Of a stretch of DNA of 64,000 nucleotides, positions 48,146 through 56,266 are shown piece by piece. The translations under genes were made by a program, and so were the position numbers. Each line of letters starts with the position of its first letter. Position 1 is the stretch's first letter. The stretch is from an uncultured Oscillibacter sp. (lineage in GTDB: Bacteria > Bacillota > Clostridia > Oscillospirales > Oscillospiraceae). Below the pieces are notes generated by a model, which saw only the letters and a program-made list of their open reading frames with translations, ran no database searches and had not been told where the DNA came from. Location of the stretch: positions 186,001 through 250,000 of the forward strand of contig CAJUMX010000001.1 in NCBI GenBank assembly GCA_910587705.1, given 5' to 3'.

Positions 48146-49141
48146 TCACCGATCCTCCCGGAAATAGGCCAGCCCCAGACTGGCGGGGGGCTGCTTTTCC
48201 TTGTTGTTACGCATGCTGGAGGCAATCAGCACAATCACCGTCACCACATAGGGCAAAATCTTATAAAGCTGCGTGGGAACAATGGGCAACACCAGCCGCA
48301 GGTATAGGATCATCAGCGCGCCGAAGAGCACCGAGCCCCAGATGGCGGACAGGGGCCGCCACATGCAGAAGATCACCAGGGCCACCGCCAGCCAGCCCAC
48401 GCCGCTAAGCCCCTCGTGGTTCCACACGCACCCGGCGATGGTCATGATGTACACCATGCCGCCTACGGCGGAGACCCCTCCGCCGATGACCGTAGCCAGG
48501 TACTTATACCGCTCCACGGCGATGCCTGCCGCATCCGCCGTGGCCGGGGATTCGCCCACGGAGCGAAGGTACAGCCCCGCCTGGGTGCGATTCAGGAAGA
48601 AGAACATCCCGGCGGCCAGGAGCAGCCCCAGATAGAAGAACACGCTGTTGCCGAAAAGTATGCCGCCCACCACGGGGATTTTTTGCAAAAACGCCGGGAA
48701 GGGAGAATTCTGGAAGAAGCCCTTCAGCGTATTGCCAATGGCAATATAGCCGTTCTCCCGGACCCGCATGTACTCGCCGATGAACTGGCCCACGCCGGTG
48801 CCGAAGATGGACAGGGCCAGGCCGGTAACGTTCTGGTTGGCCCGGAGGGTGATGGTGAGGAAGCTGAAAATCAGGGAGGCCAGGGCCCCCGCCAGGAAGG
48901 CGCAGAGGATGCCGATGCCCACGGCGATCATTCCGTTGGCCCCGGCTCCCGCCGCCTTCTCATAGTAGAACACGCCTCCCAGGCCCAGGGCGCCGCCCAT
49001 GAACATGATGCCCTCCACGCCCAGGTTCAGGTTGCCGGACTTCTCCGTCAGAATCTCCCCCAGGGTGCCGAAGAGCAACGGCGTGCCGTAGGTGATGGCG
49101 GCGATGACGAGGGCCAGGAACAGACTTAGAAAATTACCCAT
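48146..49141 (-). CDS. nupQ: BMP-type ABC transporter permease (NupQ-like)
   Basis: A 331-residue inner-membrane permease of the BPD_transp_2 family with about 9-10 helices. The family motif EKSGNLNLGVEGIMFMGGALG near 33-53 and SVGESPATADAAGIAVERYKYLA (cytoplasmic coupling loop) are typical of NupQ/YufQ. It pairs with NupP to form the channel of a nucleoside (guanosine/purine) importer driven by NupO. It overlaps the end of nupP by 8 nt and is the last gene of the operon. Confidence 0.9.
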   Translation of the reverse strand: MGNFLSLFLALVIAAITYGTPLLFGTLGEILTEKSGNLNLGVEGIMFMGGALGLGGVFYYEKAAGAGANGMIAVGIGILCAFLAGALASLIFSFLTITLRANQNVTGLALSIFGTGVGQFIGEYMRVRENGYIAIGNTLKGFFQNSPFPAFLQKIPVVGGILFGNSVFFYLGLLLAAGMFFFLNRTQAGLYLRSVGESPATADAAGIAVERYKYLATVIGGGVSAVGGMVYIMTIAGCVWNHEGLSGVGWLAVALVIFCMWRPLSAIWGSVLFGALMILYLRLVLPIVPTQLYKILPYVVTVIVLIASSMRNNKEKQPPASLGLAYFREDR

Positions 49142-50228
49142 GCCGCGCCTCCTTCCTCCCCGCGCCGCGGAAAATCAGCTTGTAGTTGATGAAGAACTCA
49201 CAGCCCAGCATGCAGAACAGCAATATGCCGGTGATGATGTCGGAGATGGAGGTAGGCACCGCCATGCGGGTTTGGAGGGTCTCGGCCCCCTTGCTCAACA
49301 CCGCCAGCAGGCCGGAGATGCCCACCATGGCGAAGGCGTTGAGCTGGCTGAGCCAGGCCACGGTGATGGAGGTGAAGCCTACGCCTCCGGCCACGCCGTC
49401 GTACAGCGTGTTGTTGGCCCCGGAGGCCACGATAAATCCGACGATGCCGCTGATGGCCCCGGAGAGGAACATAGTCCGCATCATCACCCGGCCCACGTTC
49501 ATGCCCGCGTACCGGGCGGTGTTGACGCTGTCTCCAATGACCGCGATTTCGTATCCGTGTTTTGTGTGGTTCATGTAAATGTGCATGAAAACCACCAGCA
49601 CCAGCACGATGATCCAGCCGCAGTGAACCCCCAATACCCGAGGGAGGCAGGCGGCCTCGTCAAACTGCGGGATAATCTGGGAGCCCTTCCGCCCCTCCCA
49701 GGGCCCGCCCTGGAGCCAGCGGACCACGCCGATGATGATATAGTTCATCATCAGGGTGAACAGGGTTTCGTTGGTGTTCCACTTGGCCTTGAAAAAGGCG
49801 GGAATCAGGGCCCAGAGGCCCCCGGCCAGCGCGCCCGCCAGCCCCATCACCAGCAGCAGAACGGGGGAGGGCAGGCGGTTTGCCCAGAAGAGGGCGAAGT
49901 AGCTGGCGGCGATGGCCCCGGCGGTAATCTGGCCCTCCGCGCCGATGTTCCAAAAGCGCATCTTGAAGCAGGGGGCGATGGCCAGGGCGCAGCCCAGCAG
50001 GGGGACGGCGATCTTCACCGTCTGGCGGATGGCGCTTTTCTTACCCAGAGCGCCGGAAATCATGGTGCCGTACGCGGTGACGGGGTTGGCCCCCGCTAGG
50101 GCCATCACCAGAGCCCCCAGCAGCAGGGCGAAGAGGATGGACCCACACCGGATGCACCAGACCTTCCAGCTCTCCATGCCGTCCCGCTTCGCCAGGCGGA
50201 TGAGGGGAATCTTCTTCTCGTGGTTCAT
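49134..50228 (-). CDS. nupP: BMP-type ABC transporter permease (NupP-like)
   Basis: A 364-residue permease with about 10 membrane segments. FKMRFWNIGAEGQITAGAIAASYFAL is the family's conserved motif, and HTKHGYEIAVIGDSVNTARYAGMNVGRVMMRTMFLSG is the coupling region. Its ATG directly follows the nupO stop (TAAATG), with a GGAGGG site inside the nupO end, so translation is coupled. It forms a heterodimeric channel with NupQ. Confidence 0.9.
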   Translation of the reverse strand: MNHEKKIPLIRLAKRDGMESWKVWCIRCGSILFALLLGALVMALAGANPVTAYGTMISGALGKKSAIRQTVKIAVPLLGCALAIAPCFKMRFWNIGAEGQITAGAIAASYFALFWANRLPSPVLLLVMGLAGALAGGLWALIPAFFKAKWNTNETLFTLMMNYIIIGVVRWLQGGPWEGRKGSQIIPQFDEAACLPRVLGVHCGWIIVLVLVVFMHIYMNHTKHGYEIAVIGDSVNTARYAGMNVGRVMMRTMFLSGAISGIVGFIVASGANNTLYDGVAGGVGFTSITVAWLSQLNAFAMVGISGLLAVLSKGAETLQTRMAVPTSISDIITGILLFCMLGCEFFINYKLIFRGAGRKEARHG

Positions 50229-51764
50229 TTACGCGCCCTCCTTTCCCCCCAGGCGGGTCATCAGCAGGCCGATTTGCTCCTTGGTGGCGGACCGGGCGTC
50301 CACCACGCCGCTGACCTTTCCGCCGCAGAGGACCAGAATCCGGTCGCACAGCTCCAGCAGCACGTCCAGGTCCTCGCCCACGTAGATGACGGCCACGCCC
50401 TTCATCTTCTGTTCCGTCAGCAGATTATAAATGGTATAGGAGGTGTTGATGTCCAGCCCCCGGACCGCGTAGGCGGTCATGAGCACCGAGGGGGCGCTGG
50501 CAATCTCCCGGCCCACCAGCACCTTCTGCACGTTGCCGCCGGACATCCGGCGGACGGGGAAGTCCGTGCCGGGGGTCACCACCTCCAGCTCCTTCCAGAC
50601 CCGCAGAGCCAATTCGTTGGGGTCCTTGCGGTTGAGAAAGACCCCCGGGCCCTTCTTCCAGGAGCGGAGCATCATGTTCCCCGTCATGCCCATAGACCCC
50701 ACCAGGCCCATGCCCAGCCGGTCCTCGGGGACGAAGGCCATGGCCACTCCGGCCTTGCGAATCTGCATGGGGGTTTTGCCCACCAGATTGGCGGGGGGCT
50801 GTCCATCGGGGGTGTAGAGAATTTCCCCCTGGTTAACCAGGCAGAGCCCGGAAATGGCCTCCAGCAGCTCCTTCTGGCCGGACCCGGCGATGCCCGCCAC
50901 GCCCAGGATTTCGCCCCCCAGGGCGGTGAAGGATACGCCGTCCAGCTTTTTTACGCCCTCGCCGTCCAGGACGGTGAGGCCCTTGACCTCCAGCCGCCCC
51001 ACGGGTGTTTCGTACCGGGGGCGGTCGATGTTCAGGGTGACCGCGTGGCCCACCATCATATCCGTAAGGGCCTGGGGGCTTGTCTCGCTGGTTTTCACGG
51101 TGCCGATGTACTTGCCCTTCCGGAGGACAGACACCTTGTCGGAGAGGGCCATGACCTCGTGGAGCTTGTGGGTGATGATGACGATGGCTTTCCCGTCGGC
51201 CTTCATGGCCCGGAGCACCTCGAAGAGCTTGTCGGTCTCCTGGGGAGTAAGGACGGCGGTGGGCTCGTCCAAAATCAGGATGTCGGCCCCCCGGTAGAGG
51301 ACCTTGACAATCTCCACCGTCTGCTTCTGGGAGACAGACATGTCGTAGATCTTCTGGCCAGGGTCAATGTCGAAGCCATACCGCCGGCAGATGTCCCGGA
51401 CCTTGGCCTCGGCGGCCTTGATGTCCAGCTTGCCGCCCTCCTCCAGCCCTAAGACGATGTTTTCCGCGGCGGTAAACACGTCCACCAGCTTGTAGTGCTG
51501 GTGAATCATGCCGATGCCGTGGGCAAAGGCGTCCTTGGGGGAGCGGATGGAGACGGGTTCGCCGTTCACAAAAATCTGGCCCTCGTCGGGAAAGTAGATG
51601 CCGGAGAGCATGTTCATCAGCGTGGTTTTTCCGCTGCCGTTCTCCCCCAGCAATGAGAGGATTTCCCCCCGGTTCAATTGCAGGTCAATGCCGTCGTTGG
51701 CCACCACCTCGCCGAAGCGCTTGGTAATGCCTTTTAGCTCAATGGCGCATACATTGTGTTCCAA
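50229..51764 (-). CDS. nupO: BMP-type ABC transporter ATP-binding protein (NupO-like)
   Basis: A 511-residue double nucleotide-binding protein. The first domain has Walker A GENGSGKTT, SVSQKQ in place of the usual LSGGQ, and Walker B ILILDEPT. The second has the degenerate P-loop GIAGSGQKE, MSGGNVQK, and a weak Walker B (VLMTAYAVRGLD). Such asymmetry is normal for the NupO/MglA/RbsA class. The start is taken at TTG 51764, about 10 nt after AAAGGA, since the frame upstream (to 51911) runs into the intergenic terminator and no ATG fits. It powers uptake through NupP/NupQ. Confidence 0.9.
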   Translation of the reverse strand: MEHNVCAIELKGITKRFGEVVANDGIDLQLNRGEILSLLGENGSGKTTLMNMLSGIYFPDEGQIFVNGEPVSIRSPKDAFAHGIGMIHQHYKLVDVFTAAENIVLGLEEGGKLDIKAAEAKVRDICRRYGFDIDPGQKIYDMSVSQKQTVEIVKVLYRGADILILDEPTAVLTPQETDKLFEVLRAMKADGKAIVIITHKLHEVMALSDKVSVLRKGKYIGTVKTSETSPQALTDMMVGHAVTLNIDRPRYETPVGRLEVKGLTVLDGEGVKKLDGVSFTALGGEILGVAGIAGSGQKELLEAISGLCLVNQGEILYTPDGQPPANLVGKTPMQIRKAGVAMAFVPEDRLGMGLVGSMGMTGNMMLRSWKKGPGVFLNRKDPNELALRVWKELEVVTPGTDFPVRRMSGGNVQKVLVGREIASAPSVLMTAYAVRGLDINTSYTIYNLLTEQKMKGVAVIYVGEDLDVLLELCDRILVLCGGKVSGVVDARSATKEQIGLLMTRLGGKEGA

Positions 51765-51833
51765 AAAACGCTCATCCTTTCTAAGAGGTCCCGGCGGGGA
51801 ACTGCGCTTGCGCCGGGCGGAGTCGGGATGGAG

Positions 51834-51868
51834 TGGAAAAGAATAGGGGCCCCCGCAGGGGCCCCTAT
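51834..51868 (-). terminator. Attenuating terminator between bmp and nupO
   Basis: ATAGGGGCCCC (51843-51853) / GGGGCCCCTAT (51858-51868) with a 4-nt loop, followed on the minus strand by TCTTTTCC. Partial read-through would give more binding protein than transporter, common in such operons. Confidence 0.75.
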
Positions 51869-51889
51869 CAAGTTCTTTTGTAGGTTGAA

Positions 51890-53164
51890 TCAGAACGCGG
51901 AGTTCAGCCACTCAATGCCGTCGATGGACAGGGCAAAGTAAGGAGCGGACTGGAAGTAGGACTCGTGGAAGGCTCCATCGAACACGGCCTCCTCGGAGTC
52001 GGGAGTGAAATCACCGTCGGTATCCAGGGCAAAGGCGCTCTCCAGAGCCTTGCCCTCGATGGTAAAGGTGCTGGTGTCAAAGACCTGGAGCTTGCCGGAG
52101 CGGATCTGATCCTCCACCTCGGCCAGCTTCTCGGCGGTGCCGGGGGCGGCAATGGCCTCGTTCAGGTCCGTCATGACCACGGCGTCCATATCCATGCCAT
52201 GGCACCAGTCCTGGTCAAAGCTCTCTCCGTTGGCCACGGACTCGATGACGTACTCGAAATAGGGGGCCCAGTTGATCCGGGTGCCGATGAGGGACGCCTC
52301 GGGGGCGACGGAGATCATGTCGTTGTTGTAGCCCGTGTGGAACACGCCCTTGGACTGGGCCGTGGTGGCGGGGGTGGTGTTGTCGGAGTGCTGGGAGATC
52401 ATGACGCAGCCCATGTCCGCCAGGGCGGAGGCGGCGTTGGCCTCTTCCGTGGCGTCGGACCAGGAGCCCACGAACTGGACCTTCATGGTGACGCTGGGGC
52501 AGACGCTCCGGGCGCCCAGGAAGTAAGAGGTGAAGCCGGAGATGACCTCGGCGAAGGAGAAGGCGCCTACATAGCCGATGACGGCCTGATCGGCGGAGAT
52601 GGTCCCCTCGTCAATCATCTGCTGGAGCTTCATGCCCGCCACGATGCCCGCAAGGTACCGGCCCTCGTAGATGTTGGCAAAGGCGTTGTGGGTGTTGTCC
52701 AGGCTGTCTCCCCAGGAGGCCTGGTTGGTGCAGGCGATGAACTCGATTTCGGGATAGTCGGGGGCCACCTTCAGCATAAAGGGCTCGAAGCCGAAGGAGT
52801 TGTTGATAATGAGGTCACAGCCCTCCTCCGCCAGCTCGATGTTGGCGTCCTCGCAGCCGGAATCCTCTCCGATGTTCCACTTGACCACCCATTCCACGGT
52901 GATGCCCTTGGCGGCCAGGGCCTCGGTGGCGGCCTCCTTGCCCCGGATGAAGTTGTAGGTGTAGCCCTGGTCGTTTTCGTCGCCGATGCAGATGAGGCCC
53001 ACCTTCACGTTTTTGCCCTCGGCGGGCTCGCTGCCGGAGTCGGCGGGCTGCTGGGTGTCGGCGGGCTTGTCCACGGTGGGCTGGCTCTGGCCGGAATCGC
53101 CTCCGCAGGCGGCCAGGCTTAGGGCCAGAATCATAGACAGCAGCAATGCAAGAAACTTCTTCAT
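51890..53164 (-). CDS. BMP-family nucleoside-binding lipoprotein
   Basis: A 424-residue surface lipoprotein of the Bmp/Med/PnrA family, the substrate-binding part of a nucleoside ABC importer. Signal with lipobox LAAC (about residue 20, MKKFLALLLSMILALSLAAC) is followed by a low-complexity linker (QPTVDKPADTQQPADSGSEPAEG). The fold includes VGLICIGDENDQGYTYNFIRGKEAA and HNAFANIYEGRYLAGIVAGM. The ATG at 53164 follows GGAGGAAGAT. It is first in the operon with nupO, nupP and nupQ. The nucleoside hydrolase gene at the window's right end could process the imported nucleosides. Confidence 0.92.
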   Translation of the reverse strand: MKKFLALLLSMILALSLAACGGDSGQSQPTVDKPADTQQPADSGSEPAEGKNVKVGLICIGDENDQGYTYNFIRGKEAATEALAAKGITVEWVVKWNIGEDSGCEDANIELAEEGCDLIINNSFGFEPFMLKVAPDYPEIEFIACTNQASWGDSLDNTHNAFANIYEGRYLAGIVAGMKLQQMIDEGTISADQAVIGYVGAFSFAEVISGFTSYFLGARSVCPSVTMKVQFVGSWSDATEEANAASALADMGCVMISQHSDNTTPATTAQSKGVFHTGYNNDMISVAPEASLIGTRINWAPYFEYVIESVANGESFDQDWCHGMDMDAVVMTDLNEAIAAPGTAEKLAEVEDQIRSGKLQVFDTSTFTIEGKALESAFALDTDGDFTPDSEEAVFDGAFHESYFQSAPYFALSIDGIEWLNSAF

Positions 53165-53234
53165 TCTGATCTTCCTCCTTAATAAAAATATGTATGGAAG
53201 GGAGCGGGGACCACAGTCCTCCCCGCTTGATTTT

Positions 53235-53263
53235 ATTATACAGGAAAGCGGCGGAAAGTTCAA
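53235..53263 (-). promoter_or_regulatory. Sigma-A promoter of the nucleoside-transporter operon
   Basis: Minus-strand TTGAAC (53263-53258) and TATAAT (53240-53235), 17-nt spacer. The leader of about 65 nt is too short for a purine riboswitch, and none is seen. Confidence 0.8.
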
Positions 53264-53378
53264 TGCGCTTTTTCAGGTTTTTGGAAATTTCCAGAAAAAC
53301 GCTGGAAATCCCTGACAAGTTCTGCGAATCCCCCAAAGGGCGAAGGCCGGCAAAAGCAGAAGCTTTCTCGGATTTTCT

Positions 53379-53407
53379 TTGACAAATCCACAAAAATGTG
53401 GGATACT
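53379..53407 (+). promoter_or_regulatory. Sigma-A promoter of the NagD-like gene
   Basis: TTGACA (53379-53384) and GATACT (53402-53407), 17-nt spacer; divergent from the nucleoside-transporter promoter. The 304-base gap 53165-53468 holds only these two promoters. Confidence 0.8.
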
Positions 53408-53468
53408 CTAAGGGAGAGAATCCCCTATTACACAGGGCCGCAGGCCCTTGGAGCGACAGGAGCGGACC

Positions 53469-54245
53469 ATGGAACAACTGAGAAAGAAAAAGGGCTTCAT
53501 CTGCGATATGGACGGCGTGATCTACCACGGGAACCAGGTCTTGCCGGGCGTGCGGAAATTTGTGGAGTGGCTGGCGGAGGAGAAGAAAAATTACCTGTTC
53601 CTCACCAACTCCAGCCAGTACACCCCCAAGGAGCTCCAGCAGAAGCTGGCCCGGATGGGGCTGGACGTGGACGAGTCCCACTTTTACACCAGCGCCCTGG
53701 CCACGGCGCACTTCCTGGACAGCCAGGCCCCGGGATGCAGCGCCTATGTGGTGGGAGAGCATGGAATCACCAACGCCCTCTATGATAAAGGCATCACCTA
53801 CAACGACGTAAACCCGGACTACGTGGTGGTGGGGGAATCCTCCGCCTATAACTTAGAGCAGATCACCAAGGCCATCCGCCTGGTAAACGCCGGGGCCAAG
53901 CTCATCGGCACCAATCCAGACCTGACGGCCCCCGCGGAGGCGGGCATCGTCCCGGCCTGCCGGGCCCTCATCGCCCCCATCGAGCTGTCCACGGAGAAGA
54001 ACGCCTATTTTGTGGGCAAACCCAACCCCCTGATGATGCGCACCGGACTGCGGATGCTGGGGGTCCACTCGGAAAACGCCGTGATGATCGGAGACCGGAT
54101 GGACACGGATATCATCGCCGGAATTGAGTCGGGCCTGGACACGGTTCTGGTCCTCTCCGGCGTCTCCACCCGGGAGACCTGCCAGGAATACCCTTACCGG
54201 CCCAAGTTCATCCTGAAGGGCGTGGGGGAAATCCCCGGGAAATAA
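53469..54245 (+). CDS. HAD-IIA family phosphatase (NagD-like)
   Basis: A 258-residue haloacid-dehalogenase phosphatase of subclass IIA. Motif I is FICDMDGVIYHGN (nucleophile Asp in DMDG), motif II FLTNSS, and motif III/IV GKPNPLMM with MIGDRMDTDIIAG; the C2 cap lies between. Such enzymes dephosphorylate nucleotides, sugar phosphates or 4-nitrophenyl-type substrates (NagD acts on UMP/GMP in vitro). The ATG at 53469 has an AGGAG site; the earlier frame start at 53448 lacks one. Proximity to nucleoside uptake genes is suggestive only. Confidence 0.9.
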   Translation: MEQLRKKKGFICDMDGVIYHGNQVLPGVRKFVEWLAEEKKNYLFLTNSSQYTPKELQQKLARMGLDVDESHFYTSALATAHFLDSQAPGCSAYVVGEHGITNALYDKGITYNDVNPDYVVVGESSAYNLEQITKAIRLVNAGAKLIGTNPDLTAPAEAGIVPACRALIAPIELSTEKNAYFVGKPNPLMMRTGLRMLGVHSENAVMIGDRMDTDIIAGIESGLDTVLVLSGVSTRETCQEYPYRPKFILKGVGEIPGK

Positions 54246-54272
54246 GGGTAGCGGCAGGTCAGGATTTTGCTG

Positions 54273-54302
54273 TTGAAAACCTGTCCCCTCCCGTGATATA
54301 CT
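54273..54302 (+). promoter_or_regulatory. Sigma-A promoter of the Gfo/Idh/MocA gene
   Basis: TTGAAA (54273-54278) and TATACT (54297-54302), 18-nt spacer. The leader that follows contains a CCGGGCC/GGCCCGG hairpin (54316-54340). Confidence 0.7.
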
Positions 54303-54378
54303 GTAGCCGCAGTGCCCGGGCCTCCCAGAAGGCGGCCCGGACCTCCGACAAAAACTATTTGCAAGGAGAATGATCATC

Positions 54379-55407
54379 ATGAGAACCGTCAAGATCGGCT
54401 TCATCGGCTGCGGCCGCATGGGCAAGCTCCACATGGCAAACCTCATCAACTCCGTCCCCGGCGCGGAAGTCGTCGCCGTGTCCGACCCCTACATCGATAC
54501 CAACGGGGGCCGGGAGTGGTGCCAGCAGCATGGCATCCCCAACATCTCCGACAACTATGAAAACGTGCTGAACGACCCGCAGGTGGAGGCGGTTTTCGTC
54601 TGCTCCTCCACCGACGCTCACTGCCCCATGTCCCTGGCGGCGGTAAAGGCGGGCAAGCACACCTTCTGCGAAAAACCCATTACATACGACGTACCCCAGA
54701 TTCTGGAGCTCCAAAAGGCCATTGAGGAAGCCGGCGTGAAGTTCATGGTGGGCTTCAACCGCCGCTTTGACCACAACCACAAGGCTGTGGCCCAGGCGGT
54801 GAAGCGGGGCGATATCGGCGATCCCCATATTGTCACCGTCTCCTCCCGGGACCCCGAGCCCCCCACCATGGAGTATGTGGCCGTCTCCGGCGGGCTGTTC
54901 TACGACATGATGATCCACGACTTTGATATGGTGCGCTACGTCACCGGAGCCGAGGCCCTGGAGATTTCCGCCGTGGGCTCCTGCCTGGTGAACCCCAAGC
55001 TCCAGGAGGAATCCGGCGTCCCCGATGTGGACACCGCCGTAGTGACCATGAAAATGGACAACGGCTGCATTGCGGTCATCAACAACTCCCGCCAGGCGGT
55101 CTACGGCTATGACCAGCGGGTGGAGGTGTTTGGCTCCAAGGGCATGGTCTCCGACGGGAACGACCTCCACAGCACCGCCGCCATCATGACGGTGGACGGC
55201 TGCCGGACGGAAAAGCCCCTCTGGTTCTTCCTGGAGCGGTACACCCAGGCCTTCATCGACGAGGCGGCCAGCTTTGTGGACGCCATCGCCAACGACAAGC
55301 CGGTGGAAACCGGCGTGGTGGACGGCCTCATCCCCGTGCTGATGGCCAAGGCCGCCACCGAGTCCTGCCGGGCCGGCGGCAAGTTTGTCAAGGTGGAGCG
55401 GCCCTAA
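54379..55407 (+). CDS. Gfo/Idh/MocA oxidoreductase, inositol 2-dehydrogenase-like
   Basis: A 342-residue NAD(P)-dependent dehydrogenase. Rossmann start KIGFIGCGRMGKLHMANL, catalytic CEKPITYD (the EKP lysine), and YDMMIHDFDMVRYVTG (catalytic Asp/His pair) match myo-inositol dehydrogenase IolG. No other iol genes are present, so scyllo-inositol or another polyol is also possible. The start is placed at ATG 54379, 10 nt after GGAG, rather than 54370, which is too close. It is possibly a separate unit from the NagD-like gene, given its own promoter. Confidence 0.87.
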   Translation: MRTVKIGFIGCGRMGKLHMANLINSVPGAEVVAVSDPYIDTNGGREWCQQHGIPNISDNYENVLNDPQVEAVFVCSSTDAHCPMSLAAVKAGKHTFCEKPITYDVPQILELQKAIEEAGVKFMVGFNRRFDHNHKAVAQAVKRGDIGDPHIVTVSSRDPEPPTMEYVAVSGGLFYDMMIHDFDMVRYVTGAEALEISAVGSCLVNPKLQEESGVPDVDTAVVTMKMDNGCIAVINNSRQAVYGYDQRVEVFGSKGMVSDGNDLHSTAAIMTVDGCRTEKPLWFFLERYTQAFIDEAASFVDAIANDKPVETGVVDGLIPVLMAKAATESCRAGGKFVKVERP

Positions 55408-55440
55408 CCAATTGGAAACCCCGCCAGCGCACAGTCACAC

Positions 55441-55482
55441 AAAAAAGCGGAGGGAAGCGAAATCGCTTCCCTCCGCTTTTTT
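55441..55482. terminator. Bidirectional terminator
   Basis: An almost perfect inverted repeat with arms of about 20 nt (55441-55460 and 55463-55482; core GCGGAGGGAAGCG / CGCTTCCCTCCGC) bounded by A6 on the left and T6 on the right, so it ends transcripts in both directions. Confidence 0.95.
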
Positions 55483-55502
55483 CAGCTGTTCGAAACGGGC
55501 GC

Positions 55503-55682
55503 TCAGGCGTGGCGATACGCCTTGCGGCAGAACATTCCGCCCTCCGTGCTCCGGTTCTTCCGGGCCTCCTGCTTGCGCAGGTGGTCAAAGCTATCCTCGA
55601 CCCCGGCCTTATTCATATTGGAAGTAAGCATCAGGCTGCCATAGCAAAGGGCGCCGGCTTCATCAAACATCTTCTGAAACAT
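55503..55682 (-). CDS. Small protein of 59 residues, unknown function
   Basis: A short frame translating to MFQKMFDEAGALCYGSLMLT followed by a charged stretch (VEDSFDHLRKQEARKNRS) and ending GGMFCRKAYRHA. Evidence that it is real: an AGGAGG ribosome site 8 nt before the ATG, a promoter at 55778-55806 about 90 nt upstream, a strong terminator just past the stop, and codon use like the neighbours. It has no signal peptide; two cysteines (13 and 52). I do not recognise the family. It is transcribed alone and convergent to the inositol-dehydrogenase-like gene. Confidence 0.75.
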   Translation of the reverse strand: MFQKMFDEAGALCYGSLMLTSNMNKAGVEDSFDHLRKQEARKNRSTEGGMFCRKAYRHA

Positions 55683-55777
55683 GGTAATAACCTCCTGTTT
55701 ACCGGGAGGACCGCGCCTCCCTCATCTTCGTTGTTGGTAGGTTTTCTCCGGTTCCGTGCTCCCCGGAGATTGGCCTT

Positions 55778-55806
55778 AGTATAGCCCCTCTTCCGGTTTC
55801 TGGCAA
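55778..55806 (-). promoter_or_regulatory. Sigma-A promoter of the small-protein gene
   Basis: Minus-strand TTGCCA (55806-55801) and TATACT (55783-55778), 17-nt spacer. Confidence 0.72.
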
Positions 55807-56266
55807 GAATCAAACTGGGCAAAGTTTCCGAAACTGCGGCCCGCTTTTTATGCGTATCGCACAAAAAAATCCATGCTTTTCCGTTATTATAACCAAATAC
55901 ATTTCGCAAACGAGACGCAGCCCTCTAAACGCACGGAAACGGAAATCTATTTAACATTTTCACTGTTTCTAAAAATAGAAGAGCCAACATTCCTCATATT
56001 TTCCCCTCTCATTTTCTTCTGGAAAAAATATTCAATCTGCACCAAAAGCCGACATTTTATTGTGCAAATCTTGATACGTTTGTCGTAATTATATACAAAT
56101 TCCGCCCCATCTTTTTGTCATCCAATGTTTGAAACTAACATATATTCCGTTCTTCCAAACATTTCTCCATCACATTTCCCCGGTCCTTCTGTTAAAATCA
56201 GATATAGAAAGACGGAGGGCCCCGCCGCTTCACAAAGTATGCACGAGAATGAAGGAGGAACCCACA
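55807..56266. other. AT-rich intergenic region upstream of the alpha-galactoside operon
   Basis: About 460 bases without a gene. The stretch 55860-56160 is much richer in A and T than the surrounding coding DNA. A TAAAAT at 56193-56198 could be the operon's -10 box, but nothing resembling TTGACA lies 17 nt before it, as expected for an activator-dependent promoter (the AraC regulator convergent to the operon is the natural candidate). I see no clear repeat that could be its site. Confidence 0.5.

Noticed and set aside
53165..53468. Purine riboswitch before the nucleoside importer
   Set aside because: The leader from the mapped promoter boxes is only about 65 nt and shows none of the purine aptamer's conserved loops.
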